64,000 nucleotides of DNA from Selaginella moellendorffii (GCF_000143415.4 NW_003314262.1:87496-151495), one strand, 5' to 3'; shown: positions 29,508 through 43,775, counted from the first letter of the stretch. The notes: a model not told the origin generated them from the letters alone. Program-made: numbers and translations.

Positions 29508-30643
29508 TGTAGCGCACGTGGTTTTGACTCTTTATCTTATGGTGATTTACCATAGGATAACACTATGAAGTAGAACCTAAACCCTCTTTATGCCACGTGA
29601 CTCATGCCATGTGTCATATACCACGTGTGCAAAGGACAGTGGTGTGGAGCCCAAGGTTCACGGCCTTGGGCCACTGAACGAAGGAACGGTGCCAAACTCC
29701 CAAGCATGAAGCCAAGGAGTGACGGAACCAAACCACGGAGCAACTCCCGAGCAAACAGCCCAAGGAGCAAAGGACAGGAGCTTGGAGCGACTTGGAACAG
29801 TCCTGGAGCAACCAACATCCCAATGCCAGAACCAGCACGCAAAACGGAGCCAAACGGTGTCTGGTGCTATTTCAGCATACCGGTGGCCTAACGTGAGGAT
29901 ATGGGTACTCCACCAGCTATCATGGAATGGAACTTGGGCATAGACCCAAGCTAGATGCAGAACAAGGACAGGCATGCAAGTGGGGGCTAGACTATGCCTC
30001 AGATTGGTCAGCCATGCCCGACCTACCCACTATCCCTACTATACATTTGGAACCCCCCATAGCCCCCCCCGGAACACACGCTTTGGGCTTTCACCCCAAG
30101 CCTCTCTTAGTATCAGGAGTTAGTCTCTGGGACAAGCTCGAAACTTACTAAATATGGAATGTTCCTAGATTGTGAATTTGGATACGGGACGAACACCATT
30201 GTGTTCAAAACAATCTCTACATTCCATAAATATGCCAAATGAGCAAATCTAGACACTTTCCATAAATAGCATTTGGGATCGAAATGAGATTAACACAAAG
30301 GGCATGATAGTGAGGGTGTTTGGCAGACACGGTAAGCTATCATCTAGCGATGTTGAGGGACCAATCTCAATATCGCAGGGGTTCTTGATACTAGTAAGTG
30401 CAAGCCAATGACTCAAGTTTCTCAAACCAGGCTAAGTATGCTCAGCAAGAAACACATAGGGTTCCTACCTTATGTTTATCCAATCTAAATGCATGGTCAT
30501 TGACCAGTTTCTCAACTAGCTCAAGTGGGAACTGATAATGGGTCCAGCAATACCGACCTCCTGCCGTCATGGCAGTAAGGAAAGAATATCCGAAAGGACT
30601 GGTCGACAGGTAACTTTTGATACCCGAAGTCACATTCACGACA
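29508..30643 (-). repeat. B2 left LTR (3' LTR on minus strand)
   Basis: TGTAGCGCACG...CACATTCACGACA, followed by the polypurine complement CTCTCCCCCCCTTAGGG (30644-30660). It contains the C tract 30063-30070 and the block ACACACGCTTTGGGCTTTCA shared with A and C. Confidence 0.87.
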
Positions 30644-30660
30644 CTCTCCCCCCCTTAGGG

Positions 30661-33600
30661 AAGATCGACATCCTCGTCGATGCATACTCCAGTCTAGAAT
30701 ACCGCCAAGGAAACAACTCCAGAAAAAGTTCACGGTATTCACACTATGTGAGAAATGCACCAACTTAAATGAGTTAGGAGGCAACCTCTTTGTTTAATGC
30801 GGATGCGCTACCAACTCAGACATTTTCCGGCCGTTGCCGACAAGGAAATGACCAATGGAGTCAGCCACCCTTGCTGCTCTAGGAGTCACCCAGTTTACAA
30901 AAGTGTGATATGCCCCTGCCTGCAAGACATAGAGAGAGAAAAGCCAGAGGCCCCAACCCTCCTGAGCAAAGAAACCAAACCCGTCGGTAAGGTTTAGATA
31001 GACTACTGTAAATAAGCAGTTAGAGTTGTTTACACGGTCACGCCCTTTGAACGGAATAAGGAACATCGACAGAGAGGCGGGTTATGTGACCAGTTGACAA
31101 TAGCTACCCCATGACAAGAGATTTCACCATGCACACGAAGTGCCGAAGCCAGTCTGCTTATACTGGCCCAAACTCAAAGATCAATATATGGACTATATCA
31201 AAGTTATAGACAATGATATCTTAGAGATTTAATTATCAGTGAATAAAACTTAGATTAGAACATAAAAGTATTCCAAGTAAGTTATCATCCGATAAACTAG
31301 TATTATAGTATAGGAACCACCAAGATCACTATAGGATTCACCATCTAACAAAAGGCAATAGCAAGTATATCATCAAGGAAACTAAATGATGAAACTTCAC
31401 TATCGAAGCTGTCAGATAGCATGCCAAACAACTCACAAAACACAACTCAAGGAACACAAAGTATCATTGACTAACAAGCACAGAGCTCGCGAATGTATCA
31501 CTTGAAGGAGATAACATTATAATCTATCAAAACTAACTTAAGAAACAATCAATAAAACATAATGAATGTGGTAAAACAAACAAACACTTAGTCATGCCAA
31601 CCATTGCACCAGCCAAACTGAATAGATCCCGGTTAACAATACCAAGGAACTCAAGTTGCCTAAGCAAGTGTCAGCCACTAATGTCTGAAAACCAAGAGAC
31701 CAATCTAGAGCAAACCACAAAGGACATGTGGTATTGCGAATAGCCATAAGCCATCAAAGAAACAACTAACCATCACAAAAGAACATCAATCATCCCATCA
31801 AAAGAGATATGCAGAATCATCGTCAAAATAGGAATCCACCATCCCGAAGAACAGCGAATCATTTTATATCAACAACAATCAAGCAAAACCTTTTGAGAAG
31901 GATAATCAACTATCCTAGATAATAGTCAATCATCACCAATGATTACTAGATGCAAAAGCTAACTTCAACATCAGAGCAATTGAGCCAAAATGCCTTCCCC
32001 AACAACTTCTAACAAATAGAAGAATGAGTATAAAAACTCAAGGAACCAAAAGCTCGAAGAAATCTATAGTTAAGTCATGCCTAATAATGATCACAAGTCT
32101 CATAGAAACTAACTTCAATGCTAAAGAAGAAATCATGGTGCAACCCACAATATCTTTCTCAACACATCTATAAGCTAAACTTCATAATGCTAAAGCTAAT
32201 GAAGAGCATATCTACATCAATCCAAAAGCCAAGCACCATGAAACAATGCTCAACAAGTGATCACTAAATGATCCTCCATGAATCCATCTACAGCAAGACG
32301 TAACTCACTTCATAACAAGCACAAAAATAACAATTCATCAATGATCAATATATTCCAACTCAAATCCAATAAGGACTCAACATTATCAATATCGATCACT
32401 AACTCTTTTTCTTGTATGGCTGGTATAGTCCACGACTAAATCATTTTTCAAGGAAAAGCTAAAGCTCATCCCCTACTAAATAATCTCATCAAGAACACAA
32501 CTAACTCAACTTACCACTCAGTTCATTTGAATGTCAACATAATTGCTAACTAGCAAATGTATGAATGCCAACAACACAAAGATGCCAAATCATCAACACT
32601 ATCTTCATCAAGACTAATGAAGCTTAATATCAATCCTTCGGAAAGACATCTCATTTCACTCGAATCTCAATATCAATATTGTCAACAACAAGGCATCACT
32701 TCAGTGCCATCAACACCAGAACAAAGTTAGAAGAAAGCACCACTCAAAGTGCTCTAGCAACCTAACTAACCAAGGTCGAAGATACCTAATCAGTATCCAA
32801 AACCAACCCTTCAGCAAAACTCAGTTATAAATAACACTTCATCAAGGAGTGATTCACCACGTCTAAGACTCAATGAAATCCAACACTACGAACTAGATGT
32901 AACCAAATGATATCAACAGAGGTAGAGTCGACATGTCAACATGAAAAACTCATGTAAGTCTAATGACACAATCCTCCGCAACACCATCCGGTAAAGCAAG
33001 CCCATCACTGCGAAATCATCATCGAGCAAAGCAAGTGTCAATAGTCCTCGACTAAGTCTACAAGTAATCACTAGTCGCCAAGCAACTAACAATCACCCCT
33101 CAACTTGCCTTCACAAGACCCAAACACCAACTTTTGTCATCAAGTTATATACTTGTCCAACATGAACGTGATACCCCAGATATGAGATAAAGGTTCATAG
33201 ACAAGCACAAACTAAATGACCATTCAAATCCAACTCATCCACAATAAGCTCACCAACTTGTTTAGCCAGTAGCTCTGAGCATGCCTTGAAGAAGTTAGCT
33301 ATGCATGATCAACACTTAGTCGAAACTAAAGTGAAGACCATGAGATGGACTCATATCGGTACACAACCTCCTCATAGACAAAGCTATAGTACGGGTACCA
33401 ATATCTCAAATCTCAACCAACTAAGTTGGACATCACCATCCTCAGCCAAGGCACAAGGCCACCAAGACCAAGTCAAGATCAGTGAGAGCTCACTACTCTC
33501 ATAGAGTCTAACGTAATGCAAGGTGTAACCTGCCACCAAGCACAACGCTATAAAAAAAAAGTACAAGGGTCACCTTTCTTAGAAAAGCGCAATGGCCACT

Positions 33601-35052
33601 TTTTATACCAACTCTAAACTCTATCCAACTTAATTGCTTTAGCTTAGACCTTGGTAGGTAGTTTGTATGATGCAACCCGAAAGGGATGCTAACTTTTGAG
33701 GCTAACCGAAGTCAACTCCAACCCGTTCACTAGTTTGTACTGGCTTATGAAAACAGAATGGTTTTCAAGCAAAATGACCAACAGATCAGCCATTGGAAAA
33801 GTCTAAGAAAAATTTATGGAAAACTTTCCATCCTAGAGAAAGAATGACTTTTAGTTTAGGAACGCAAACTTTCAAGACTCAACCAATTTCCTTCTACCTA
33901 CAACTTCACATAAGTTCACTTCAAAACCAATTCTCATGACCCATAGTATGCTTAAGCCTCGAACATCTTTGCCCATTTTTCCAATATCCAACATTAACAT
34001 CTGCAAAGTGCAAAATGAACATCTAAGGCTTGATTACGAAAACCACATCTTCAGATATCCACATTGCACTAACACTCTTCTTCAACCACCTTCAAGATCC
34101 AATATGAAGCCAAAACATTAACAAGAAAAATAACATAGAAAATCAAGCTCTAAGGAAGATCCTCATCACTTGAAATAACAACACCACTAACTTTTGTTCA
34201 TAACATGGACAAGCTCATGCCACTCTCTTTCTGACCAAACTCAACACTAATCCAACACCAAGCTACTCAAGGAGCAATAGCAAAGTCCCCCGGAAAAGAA
34301 TTGAGCACCGCAACCCAAGTTTTCCAATAGCAAGCCTAGACAAAATGGTATAGCGCTTCATTGCTATCCATCCCACAATTCACCATTTGTAAGGCCATCA
34401 TCTCTAATATGCGTCAAGGTAGGGACTCTTGATTGCATATTGTGAACACGAGCAATGAGTCACACCTCGTTGCAAATCATCTCTCCAAGAAGAGAAGATG
34501 ATTTATGTGTTTGATCCTTCATCCCCGACGACTCTCTTTTCAGTCTCATCTTTGACTAAACCCTAAGTTTGCTTTTACACTGCTTTCAGTCCAATCCAAG
34601 AAAAGTTCTCATAATCATTCTTGGGAAGGATCCACTAGTGCCGTGCTAAATAGCTACAGACCAGCTTATTTGCCACTCATAGCAAACCCAGGGAAAGTTT
34701 ACTTTCACCCATGGTACATAGAACAACTCAGAGAACCACTGGAACAACTCATAGAACCACCGATAGGCTAACATTAATCTTGCCAACTCAAAGTGTAACC
34801 TTGAATTGCTAATATGCCTCACTCACGAGCCCAAGCCCAAACTCATGTAAACAGAACAACTCAATCCACCCTATGAGCCCAAGAGCAAGCTCACATAATA
34901 TGGAACAAAAAAGGTAACCAAATCCATACCCAAGGAACCATTGTGAAGTCTTAGCACCCAAACATGTACCCACTTGGATCATCGTTTTCATCTCTGCGTA
35001 TGCAACGAGACTAGTTGCCCAATCTCATTGGATAGTACTTGCTGAGACTTAT
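30661..35052 (-). other. B2 internal region (non-coding)
   Basis: 4.4 kb rich in A and C on the plus strand, with no frame above about 90 codons and no gag-pol motif. It aligns with B1 internal sequence at 39162-45036. Tracts of CATCAA-like sequence recur. Confidence 0.72.
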
Positions 35053-35066
35053 TCTCTGATATCAAA
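35053..35066 (-). other. B2 primer-binding site (minus strand)
   Basis: On the minus strand, TTTGATATCAGAG follows the LTR end CTACA; initiator-tRNA-Met type with one change. It fixes the orientation of the B family. Confidence 0.75.
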
Positions 35067-35609
35067 TGTAGCGCACGTGGTTTTGACCCTTTATCCTATG
35101 GTGATTTCCATGAAGCAAAACCTAAACCCTCTTTATGCCACGTGACTCATGCCACGTGTCATATACCACGTGTGCAAAGGATAGTGGTGCGGAACCCGAG
35201 GTTTAGGGCCTTGGGCCACTGAACGAAGGAACGGTGCCAAACTCCCAAGCATGAAGCCAAGGAGTGACGGAACCAAACCACAGAGCAACTCCCGAGCAAA
35301 CAGCCCAAGGAGCAAAGGGACAGGAGCCTGGAGCGACTTGGAACAATCTTAAAGCAACCAACATCCCAATGCCAGGACCAGCACACAAAACGAAGCCAAA
35401 CGGTATCTGGTGCTATTTCAGCATACTAGTGGCCTAACGTGAGGATATGGGTACTCCACCAGCTATCATGGAATGGAACTTGGGCTTAGACCCAAGCCGG
35501 ATGCAGAACAAAGACAGGCATGCAAGTGGGAGCTAGATTATGCCTCAGGTTGGTCGGCCATGCCCAACTTACCCACTATCCCTACTATACATTTGGAACC
35601 CCCTTTAGG
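35067..35609 (-). repeat. B2 right LTR (5' LTR), truncated
   Basis: It matches 29508 to about 30060 and then enters a 25-base C run. The distal half is absent. Confidence 0.82.
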
Positions 35610-35634
35610 CCCCCCCCCCCCCCCCCCCCCCCCC
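35610..35634. other. Poly-C junction, suspected mis-join or deletion
   Basis: Twenty-five consecutive Cs replace the 8-9 C tract of the LTR. What follows is A1 internal sequence matching A2 from 24282, so about 590 bp of A1 and about 570 bp of B2 LTR are missing. Confidence 0.75.
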
Positions 35635-37377
35635 GCCAAGTGTAAATGGTTTCTAGAGCACATGAAATCAAAGTGGCGCAGCAGAAGCGTGGTCTTGAAG
35701 CTGGTCATGAGGCGAGGCTATCAAGGTTGGGGAAGTAGTTCCCAAATGTTCAAAAAGAGGGCTTTGAACGAAAGTCGATGATTAAGGACTTTCATGCTTA
35801 TGCATGAACCATGTTATGATGGCCGGATGACTTGCTAAGTGAGATTGGCAAGTTGGGAGGTTGGGTTCAAGTCTCGACCCTCTAATGCTTGGGTTCGAGT
35901 CCCAAATCACTAGGGTGTGGTGATGGTTTGGAATATGAGGACACTCATATTTCGGTGGTCATGGACTCTTAGTGAGGAGACTGGTTTGGGCACACCGCCA
36001 AACGAGGGATGCCTTGAAGTCGTGATGCATGGTTAGATTGCTTAGTGTGGCTTGGCATATCTAACTTGAACACTTTTGTGCAAGTGGCACTAAAGACATG
36101 ATGAATGAGATGGGGACACCCAGTCTCGGTTGCTATGGACCCTTAGCCAAAAGGGTTGGCTTGGGTGCACTGCCAAGTGTGGAGGATGCCCCCGGGGTCA
36201 TGGTGAACAATTTAAAAGTCTAAAGGACTTAGTATCTATTGGCAAACCTGTTAAGGTGCCAAAGTTAGATCACTATGTGATCTTATGGCTACAATAAGGA
36301 CAAGGTCCTTGTAAGGTTAATGGATAAGGTTCCTAGTTCAAAGTGTTAAATTGAACTATTGATGATGGTGTGGCTTGGTCAAAGTGACCAAGTGGGAAGA
36401 ACATCTAATGGAAATGATTTGTGGCAATGCGATGGCATAGTGAGTCTAAAGAAAGTAATCTCTATAAAAAACCCATGGGAGGGTCACAAAGTTGGGCTAG
36501 GGATAGAGCCCATAGCAGAAAATGCTAAAGAGACTTACTAGGGGTGAACACCCTCTGGACTTAGCAAAGCAAAGTCTTTGCTATGGAACTGAAAGGATAC
36601 CTCAAGAATGGAGGTAGCAATCTAATGTTGCTAGGTGCAACAATCAAGGATAGGAGCAAAAGACTAATGGCTAAGAAAAGAGCCATGGGAATCATGGGAA
36701 AGAATCCAAAAGGCAAAGTTAGGCCAAGAACACTAATGTGTTGGGTGCTAACGAATTGTGGGAAATGCGATGTGTTTCCAAAGATGGATTCCCAATTGTT
36801 CCGATTTGGCGAAAGTGGAAGCTCCAAGGGAGGGAATGGTAAGGTAGCCAAATAATAGGGCCATGGACAGCCTTAGCACAAAGTATGATAACTGGAACTT
36901 AGTGCCCAAGGTGGCACGAAATATAAAAGAGGATGATGGTGCCTTCAAGTAGAGAACATCCTAGGATGGGGAAGTGGAGTTGCACAATATGTGCAATGCA
37001 GGGCGTCAGAGACACCTAGGAAATTGACTTTGAGAAGTCAAAAGTAAAAGTTCCAAAGTGCAAAGGTTATATCAGTGGAAACTGAGACTACTCAAGAAAG
37101 AGTAGTGGGGTTGAGATAGAGATGGTGCCTCTAACAGGTTTAGCGAGAACTAAACTAATAAAAGGAGAGGACCACCACAAGTGGTCCAATTAATCTCTAA
37201 GTTGGAGAGATTATGCTCCTTGGAGGAAGGGCAAGGCATGGTGAGCCTTCAGTATATAACCATTGACAAATATTGGTGAGGTGCCAAGAATGGAAAGGGT
37301 AATACATGTTGGTATTAATTTATAAAATAGTTTATCGTTTGATGAGAACATCGAACTTCGTCTATGGGTGGTGGAGT
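35635..37377 (+). other. A1 internal region, right part (non-coding)
   Basis: Aligns with A2 24282-26245, ending in the polypurine tract GGGTGGTGGAGT. No coding motifs. Confidence 0.8.
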
Positions 37378-39161
37378 TGTGAGACACAAAATCCCTAGGC
37401 CCCAAAGTGGAGTCGGAAGGGTGCCACGTGGTAGTGGCCAAAGCAAAAGCCAAACGAGCGTAACACGTTTGGATCGAAAGCTCTAACTTGAAAAGTTGAG
37501 AGCGGGAGTGGAACTTCCAACAAAGGGCTCGAGGAATGAGCACGAAGCCAGCAATAAGCAAGGCTCCAAAAAAAGGACCCAAAAGGACCAACACATGACA
37601 TGTGGAAGAGTCAGAGATGGACCCGAGATGGATCCGAGTTGGAGCCTGAGGTGGAGTTCGAGATGGACCCGAGAAGGACCCAAGATGGAGTCCGAGATGG
37701 ACCCGAGATGGATCCGAGTTGGAGTCCGAGGTGGAGTCCGAGATGGACCCGAGAAGGACCCGAGATGGAGTCCGAGATGGACCCGAGATGGATCCGAGTT
37801 GGAGTCCGAGGTGGAGTCCGAGATGGACCTGAGATGGAGTCCGAGATGGAGTCCGAGATGGACCCGAGATGGAGTCCAAGATGGAGTCCGAGATGGACCC
37901 GAGATGGAGCCCGAGATGGAGTCCGAGATGGACCGAGACGGAGTCCGAGATGGAGTCCGAGATGGAATTCGAGATGGAGTCCGAGAAGGACCCGAGATGG
38001 AGTCCGAGGTTGAGACCGAGACTGGGACCGAGACTGAGACCGGGACCGAGACCGAGACTGGGACCGAGACCGGGACCGGGACCAAGACCGAGACTGAGAT
38101 CGGGACCAAGACCGAGACCGAGGCTGAGGCCGAGACCGAGCCCAAGTCCGAGTCCGAGTCCGAGTCTGAGTTCAAGTCTGAGAGGGTGAAAGCCCAAAGC
38201 ATTCATCTCCCAGACCCTGGGGGGTTTGGTGAGCTCCAAAAGTATAGTAAGGGGGAGGACTGTAGTGGAGCCAGTTTGGCCCAGGAAGGCTGTACCCAAT
38301 GTTGGGTGATGAGCTGCCCACTGGGAAGTCCAAGGCTAGAGTGAACACGGACCGACAAGTGGGGTAGCTTGGTGAAGTGTTCAAGAGCCGGCTCTAGTTC
38401 CCCCGGGAGATCGACTGGTCGATGCTCCCAGTCCAAGTGTGGGTGGCACTACCTACTTGGATACCTAGCGTGGCTCAACAGAACCTTGCTCTAAGCCCAT
38501 GGCTAGAGCACCTAAAGGCGGAAGGTGGGGAGAGTACCCACGGGGCTCGTGTAAGGCCGCAATGTTCCGAAATGTTGCCCCAAAGTCCCAAACTGAGGAA
38601 AGGAGGAGGAGCAGTCCTCTAGTGCAGTGACTAAGGATACAGTCACATGGTGAGGAAGTCCCAGAGGACAATGGGACTTAGTGGCCGGGCCTACGGGCCT
38701 TGATCTAGTGGTAGTGTTGGCGAACATGGCCATGGACAGAAAAGGGACTTGGTAGGAACTGACAAAGGGATATTGGGAAAAGCTATTCCCCATGTCTGTG
38801 GGCATCTTAAGGATGCTAAGGAGTGGATTTGGGAAGACCACTCGTGGACGGATGGCCCAATCTTGGAGAGACGGAACTGTGATGCAAGTGGTATTGGACC
38901 ACCAGTGTAGCAAAGGTGAATGGGCATGGCCTTAGCGTAACAGGCCAAACTGTCAGTGGTACCTTTGGGTGTTGGTCATGGGACCAGACACGTGGAGCAC
39001 TTGGACCAAGTGCAATGGTTGAGTGGCACGGATGCCATTCTTGGGGCTAGCAAGTCCCAAAGTCTGGAATAAGAGTTATGGAGGTTGTGAGTGAGGCTCT
39101 TCCAAGTGGTCGGAGGTGTGGTTAAGTGACTAAAGTAGAATAGAAAATTTAGTCGCTTACA
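37378..39161 (+). repeat. A1 3' LTR, intact
   Basis: 1784 bp, TGTGAGACAC...CGCTTACA, uninterrupted, and so the reference for the empty target site of T (near 38769) and of A2 (near 38985). Array at 37610-38185. Confidence 0.9.
37610..38185 (+). repeat. 12/6-bp tandem array in A1 3' LTR
   Basis: Longest of the four A arrays. Extra GGATCCGAGTTGGAGTCCGA units in the first zone link it to the 6719 array and separate A1 from A2. Confidence 0.92.
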
Positions 39162-42100
39162 TGGAGTTAGCCACCCTTACTACTCTAGGTGTCACTTAGT
39201 TTACAAAAGTGTGATATGCCATGCCCTCAAGGACATAGAGAGAGAAGCATAAGGCCCCAACCCTCCTGAGTAAAGAAACCAAACCCATTGGTAAGGTTTA
39301 GATAGACTACTATAAATAGGCAGTTAGAGTTGTTTACACGGTCACACTCTTTAACGGAATAAGGAATATCGACAGAGAGGTGAGTTATGTGACCAGTCGA
39401 CAATAGGTACCCCATAATTAGAGATTTCACCATACACACGAAGTGCTGAAGATACTAGCCCAAACTCAAAGATCAATAGATGGATAATATCAAAGTCATA
39501 GACAATGATATCTAAGAGATTTAATTATTAGTGATTAAATCTTAGATTAAAACAAAAAAGTATTCCAAAGTTATCATTTGATAAACTAATATTAGTGTAC
39601 AGGAACCACTAAGATCACTATAGTTGGAAAACATAGGATTTACTATCTAACAAAATTCAATAGCCAATGTATCATCAATAAAACTCAATAATAAAACTTA
39701 ACTACTAAAGATTGTAGATAGCATGCCAAACAATTTACAGAAGACAACTTAAAAAACACAAAGTATCATTAATTGACAAGCAAGAGACTCGCAAATGTAT
39801 CACCTAAATGTAATAATATTCAATCTATCAAAACTAACTATAACAATCATCAACAGAACAGAGTGAATGTTGCAAAACTAACAAACACTTGTTTATGCCA
39901 ACTATCACACTAACCAAGCTTAATAAATCCCAGTTAACAATACGAAGGAACTCAAGTTTCTTAAGTAAGTGTTAGCAATATCCTACATATATTTCAAACC
40001 AAAGAGACCAATCCAAGGCAAACCACAAAGAACATATGGTAATGCGAAAAACCATAAGCCATCAAAGGGAACAACTAACCATCATAAAAGAACATCAATC
40101 ATCCCATCAATGAAGAGATGCATAATCATCGTCAAAGAAAGAATCTACCACTCCGAAGAACAGCAAATCATTCTAGATAATAATAATTAAGCAAAACCTT
40201 TGACAAGGATAATTAACTATCCTAGATGATAATCAATCATCACCAATGATTGCTAGATGCAAAAGCTAATTTCAATATCAAAACTAATGAGCTAAAATGC
40301 CTTCCTTAATAATTCCTAACAAATAGAACAATAAGCATGAAAACCCAAAGAACTAAAAATTTGAAAAACCCTATAGCCAAGTCTTGTTTAATAATGATCA
40401 CATATTTTGTATGAACTAACTTCAATGCCAAAGAAGAAATCATGGTACAACCCATATCCATAAGCTAAACTTCATAATGCAAAGCTAATGAAGAGCATAT
40501 CTACATCAATTCAAAAGCCAAGCACAACAAAGTTATGCTCAATAAGTGATCACTAAACGATCTTCTATGAATCCATTTATAGCAAGACGTAACTCACTTC
40601 ATAACAAGTACAAAAAGAATCAACAATGATCAATATATCATAATTCAAATTCAATAAGGATTCAAATATTCCAATATCAATCACTAACTCTTCCTCTCGT
40701 AGAGTTAGCATTGTACGACTAAATCACTTTTCAAGGAAAAGCTAAAGCTTAACCTTTACTAAACAATCTCGTCTAGAATACAATTAACTGAATTTGCTAC
40801 TCAGCTCATTTAAATGCTAAATCAGTTATTAACTAGTAAATGTACTAATGCTAACAACATAAAGCTATAGCCAGATCATTAACACTATCTCCATCAAGAC
40901 TAATGAAACTCAATATTAATCATAAGGAGAGATATCTTATTTCACTTGAATCTTAACACTAATAATATCAATGATAAAGCATCACTTCAATGTCATCAAC
41001 ACTAGAATAAAGCTAAAAGAAAGTAAAAGTGAATCACCACTTAAAACTCTTTAGCAACTAAGCTAACCAAAGTCAAAGATATCTTAGTCAGTATCTAAGA
41101 CCAATCCTATAACAATATTCAATTTTAGATAACACATCATCAAGGAATGATTCACCACATCTAAAATTTAATGAAATCCAACACCACGGACTAAACGTAA
41201 CTAAATGATATTGACAAAGGTAGAGTCAACATGTCAACATGGAAAACCCATGTAAGTTTGAACGACATAATCCTCCGCAACACCATTTGGTAAAGTAAGC
41301 CTATCATTGAAAAATCTTTATCGAGCGAAACAAGTGTTAATAGTTTTTGTTGAAGTCTACGACCAATCACTAATTGTAAAGCAACCAACAATCACTTTTC
41401 AACTTCCCTTCATAAGACCCAAACACTAAACTTATGTCATCAAATCATATACTTGTCCAATAAGAACATAATACCCCAGCTACGAGATAAAAGTTCATGA
41501 ACAAGCATAAACTAAATGACCACTCAAATCTAACTCAACTGCAATAAGCTCACTAATGCATTTAGCCAATAACTCTAAGTATGCTTTGAAGAAGCTAGCT
41601 ATGCATGATCAACACTCAGTCGAAAATAAAGTGAAGACTATGAGATGGACTCATATTAATACACAACCTCCTCATAGACAAAGCTATAGTGCAAGTACCA
41701 ACATCTCAACCTCAAATAACTAAGCTAAACACCACCATACTCAGCCAAGGCACATACTACCAAGACTAAATTAGGATCAGTGAGAGCTCACTACTCTCAT
41801 AGAGTTTTAACGAAATGCAAGATGCAATCTACCACCAAGCACAATGCTACAGAAAAAAGCACAAGGGTCATCTTTCTAAAAAAGTGCAATAGCCACTTTT
41901 CTATACCAACTCCAATCCTATCCAACTCAATTGCCTTAGCCCCAAAAGTTAGCATCTTTTTTGAGCTACATCATACAAATTATCTACTAAGGTTTAAGCT
42001 AACCAAAGTCAACTCCAATCCCCTTCACTAGTTTATATTGACTTATAAAAACAGAATGGTTTTCGAGCAAAGTGACCGACAGATCAACCATTGAAAAAGT

Positions 42101-42694
42101 CTAAGAAAATTTGTGGAAAATTTTCCATCCTAGAGAAAAAATGACTCTCAATCCAGCAATGCAAACTTTCAAGAAACAACTTCACATAGGTTCACCTCAA
42201 CACAAATTCTCATGACATATAGTATGCTTAAGCCTCGAACATCATGCCCATATTTCCAACATCTAACACCGATATTCACAAAATGCAAAATGAACATCTA
42301 AGACTTGATCACGAAGACTATATCTTTGGATATCCACATTGCACTAACACTCTTCTTCAATCATTTACAAGATCCAATATGAAGCAAAAACACTAACAAG
42401 AAAAATGACATGGAAAATCAAGCTTTAAAGAAAGTTCCTCATCATTTAACATAACTATGTCATCTCCACTAGCATAGGTGCTAGCAAAATTAATGCTTTA
42501 ACTACACATCTTTTCCATCCAATAATTTACTCCAAGTGTTAACGAGTAAACCAACAAGCCATAGCAAGTGAACATTATAACCCTTTCCAACACCTTATAG
42601 GCAAACCCTCAAGGAAACAATGTACCAACTCAAACTTAGTATAATGGACCACCATCAAGAATCCAATTAAAGCTACAATAATGCTACTATATGT

Positions 42695-43775
42695 TGTAAG
42701 CCACAATTTTTTTCCTTCCAATTTGCTAGCTTACCTCGTATATCCAACCACCACAGCCTTAGCCTTAGTTAAATTCCTTCACCAAGATTCCTACCTATTG
42801 TACCAACTCCTACTTCCTACTTGGTTTTAGTTACTCACTGCACAAGTAACGAAGCATTATTCATGCATTCACGGATTTCCAAATTTCTCCCAATCCCCCT
42901 CCCCGGGTTAAACTAGACTTAAGGTTCGGTTACACTCCTCGCAGGCACAAGCAGCCAAACACACCAAGCCATCAAATTCCTAACATCCCTTGGTACAACA
43001 AAACTTGATTATGGGACCTTCTAAATCCCAAGCCTTGGATGCAACATTTGCTTCAGGACACTGGGGGGAAATACCGTGGCCTAACGGCCCGATATAAGTA
43101 CTCCTACTCCCCCACTTTTATCCCAAAGGGAAGGCCCAAGCCCCTAGGAAGGGCGAGGACCAATGAGCCGCAAGGTACTCAAGTGGGACACCACTCCATA
43201 TGAGCTAGGAGCACCGCAGTCAGTTTCCTTTCCAAGAATGGGAGTTGCTTTTAGGCATTTCCTTGGGTGGCCCCTCTAGCACCACCCGAGTCCATGCTCA
43301 CTCCCACCTAAGGCCCTTTAGCCTCAATCTCAACCTCAAGTCAGTTTGAAAGCACCACTAGAGAGTTCCTTCAATATTGATTCTTAGACCTCATTATCCC
43401 TACTATACTTTTTGGAACCCCCTATAACCCCTCCCCCCCCCGGGAGACACATGCTTTGGGCTTTCACCCCTTGACCTATATTATTATTCGGACTCGGACC
43501 TAATCTTAGACTCTATCTCAGACTTGATCTCGGACTCGGTCTTGGACCCGATCTCGGATTTTAGACTCGGTCTCAAACTTAGTCTCGGACTTGGTCTTGA
43601 ACTTGGTCTCAGAGTTGGCCTCGAACTCGATCCCAAACTCTGTCTCGAACTCGGTCTTAGAGTCGGTCTTGGACTCGATCTTAAACTCGGTCCCATCCGA
43701 TGAACTCTTCATCATTTGGATTGTGCCTTTAGGGATCCTTTAGCCTACGACATCTCGGGGAGTTAGTTCGTTACA
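42695..43775 (-). repeat. C-family LTR copy (solo LTR or fragment)
   Basis: TGTAAGCCACAA...GTTCGTTACA aligns end to end with the C 5' LTR at 50622-51800, including C run 43433-43441 and array 43478-43690. No adjacent C internal sequence is present. Target duplication not evident. Confidence 0.78.
43478..43690 (-). repeat. Hexamer-based array in C LTR copy
   Basis: CTCGGACTTGATCTCGGACT-like units, the complement of the GAGTCCGAGATN units of the A arrays. More degenerate than the other C arrays. Confidence 0.82.

Larger units (their letters stand above)
29508..35634 (-). mobile_element. LTR retrotransposon B2 (minus strand), right end lost
   Basis: The left (3') LTR is 29508-30643, the internal region 30644-35066, and the right (5') LTR starts TGTAGCGCACG at 35067 but stops at the poly-C tract 35610-35634 after about 545 bp of an expected 1.1 kb. 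The PBS complement is at 35053-35066. The internal region is G-poor on the plus strand and has no coding motifs. It sits in the A1 internal region; the right target duplication is missing with the lost LTR end. Confidence 0.82.
6487..39161 (+). mobile_element. LTR retrotransposon A1 (non-autonomous, heavily invaded)
   Basis: It begins TGTGAGACAC and ends CTTACA, flanked by the 5-bp target duplication TGGAG (6482-6486 and 39162-39166) within B1 internal sequence. The 5' LTR is split into 6487-7817, 20354-20582 and 27847-28018. The PBS follows at 28021. Internal sequence is 28019-29507 and 35635-37377, and the 3' LTR is 37378-39161. Insertions inside it are T (7818-20349), A2 (20583-27841) and B2 (29508-35634). 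About 590 bp of internal sequence, judged from A2, is missing at the B2 right edge. No gag-pol is recognisable. Confidence 0.85.
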
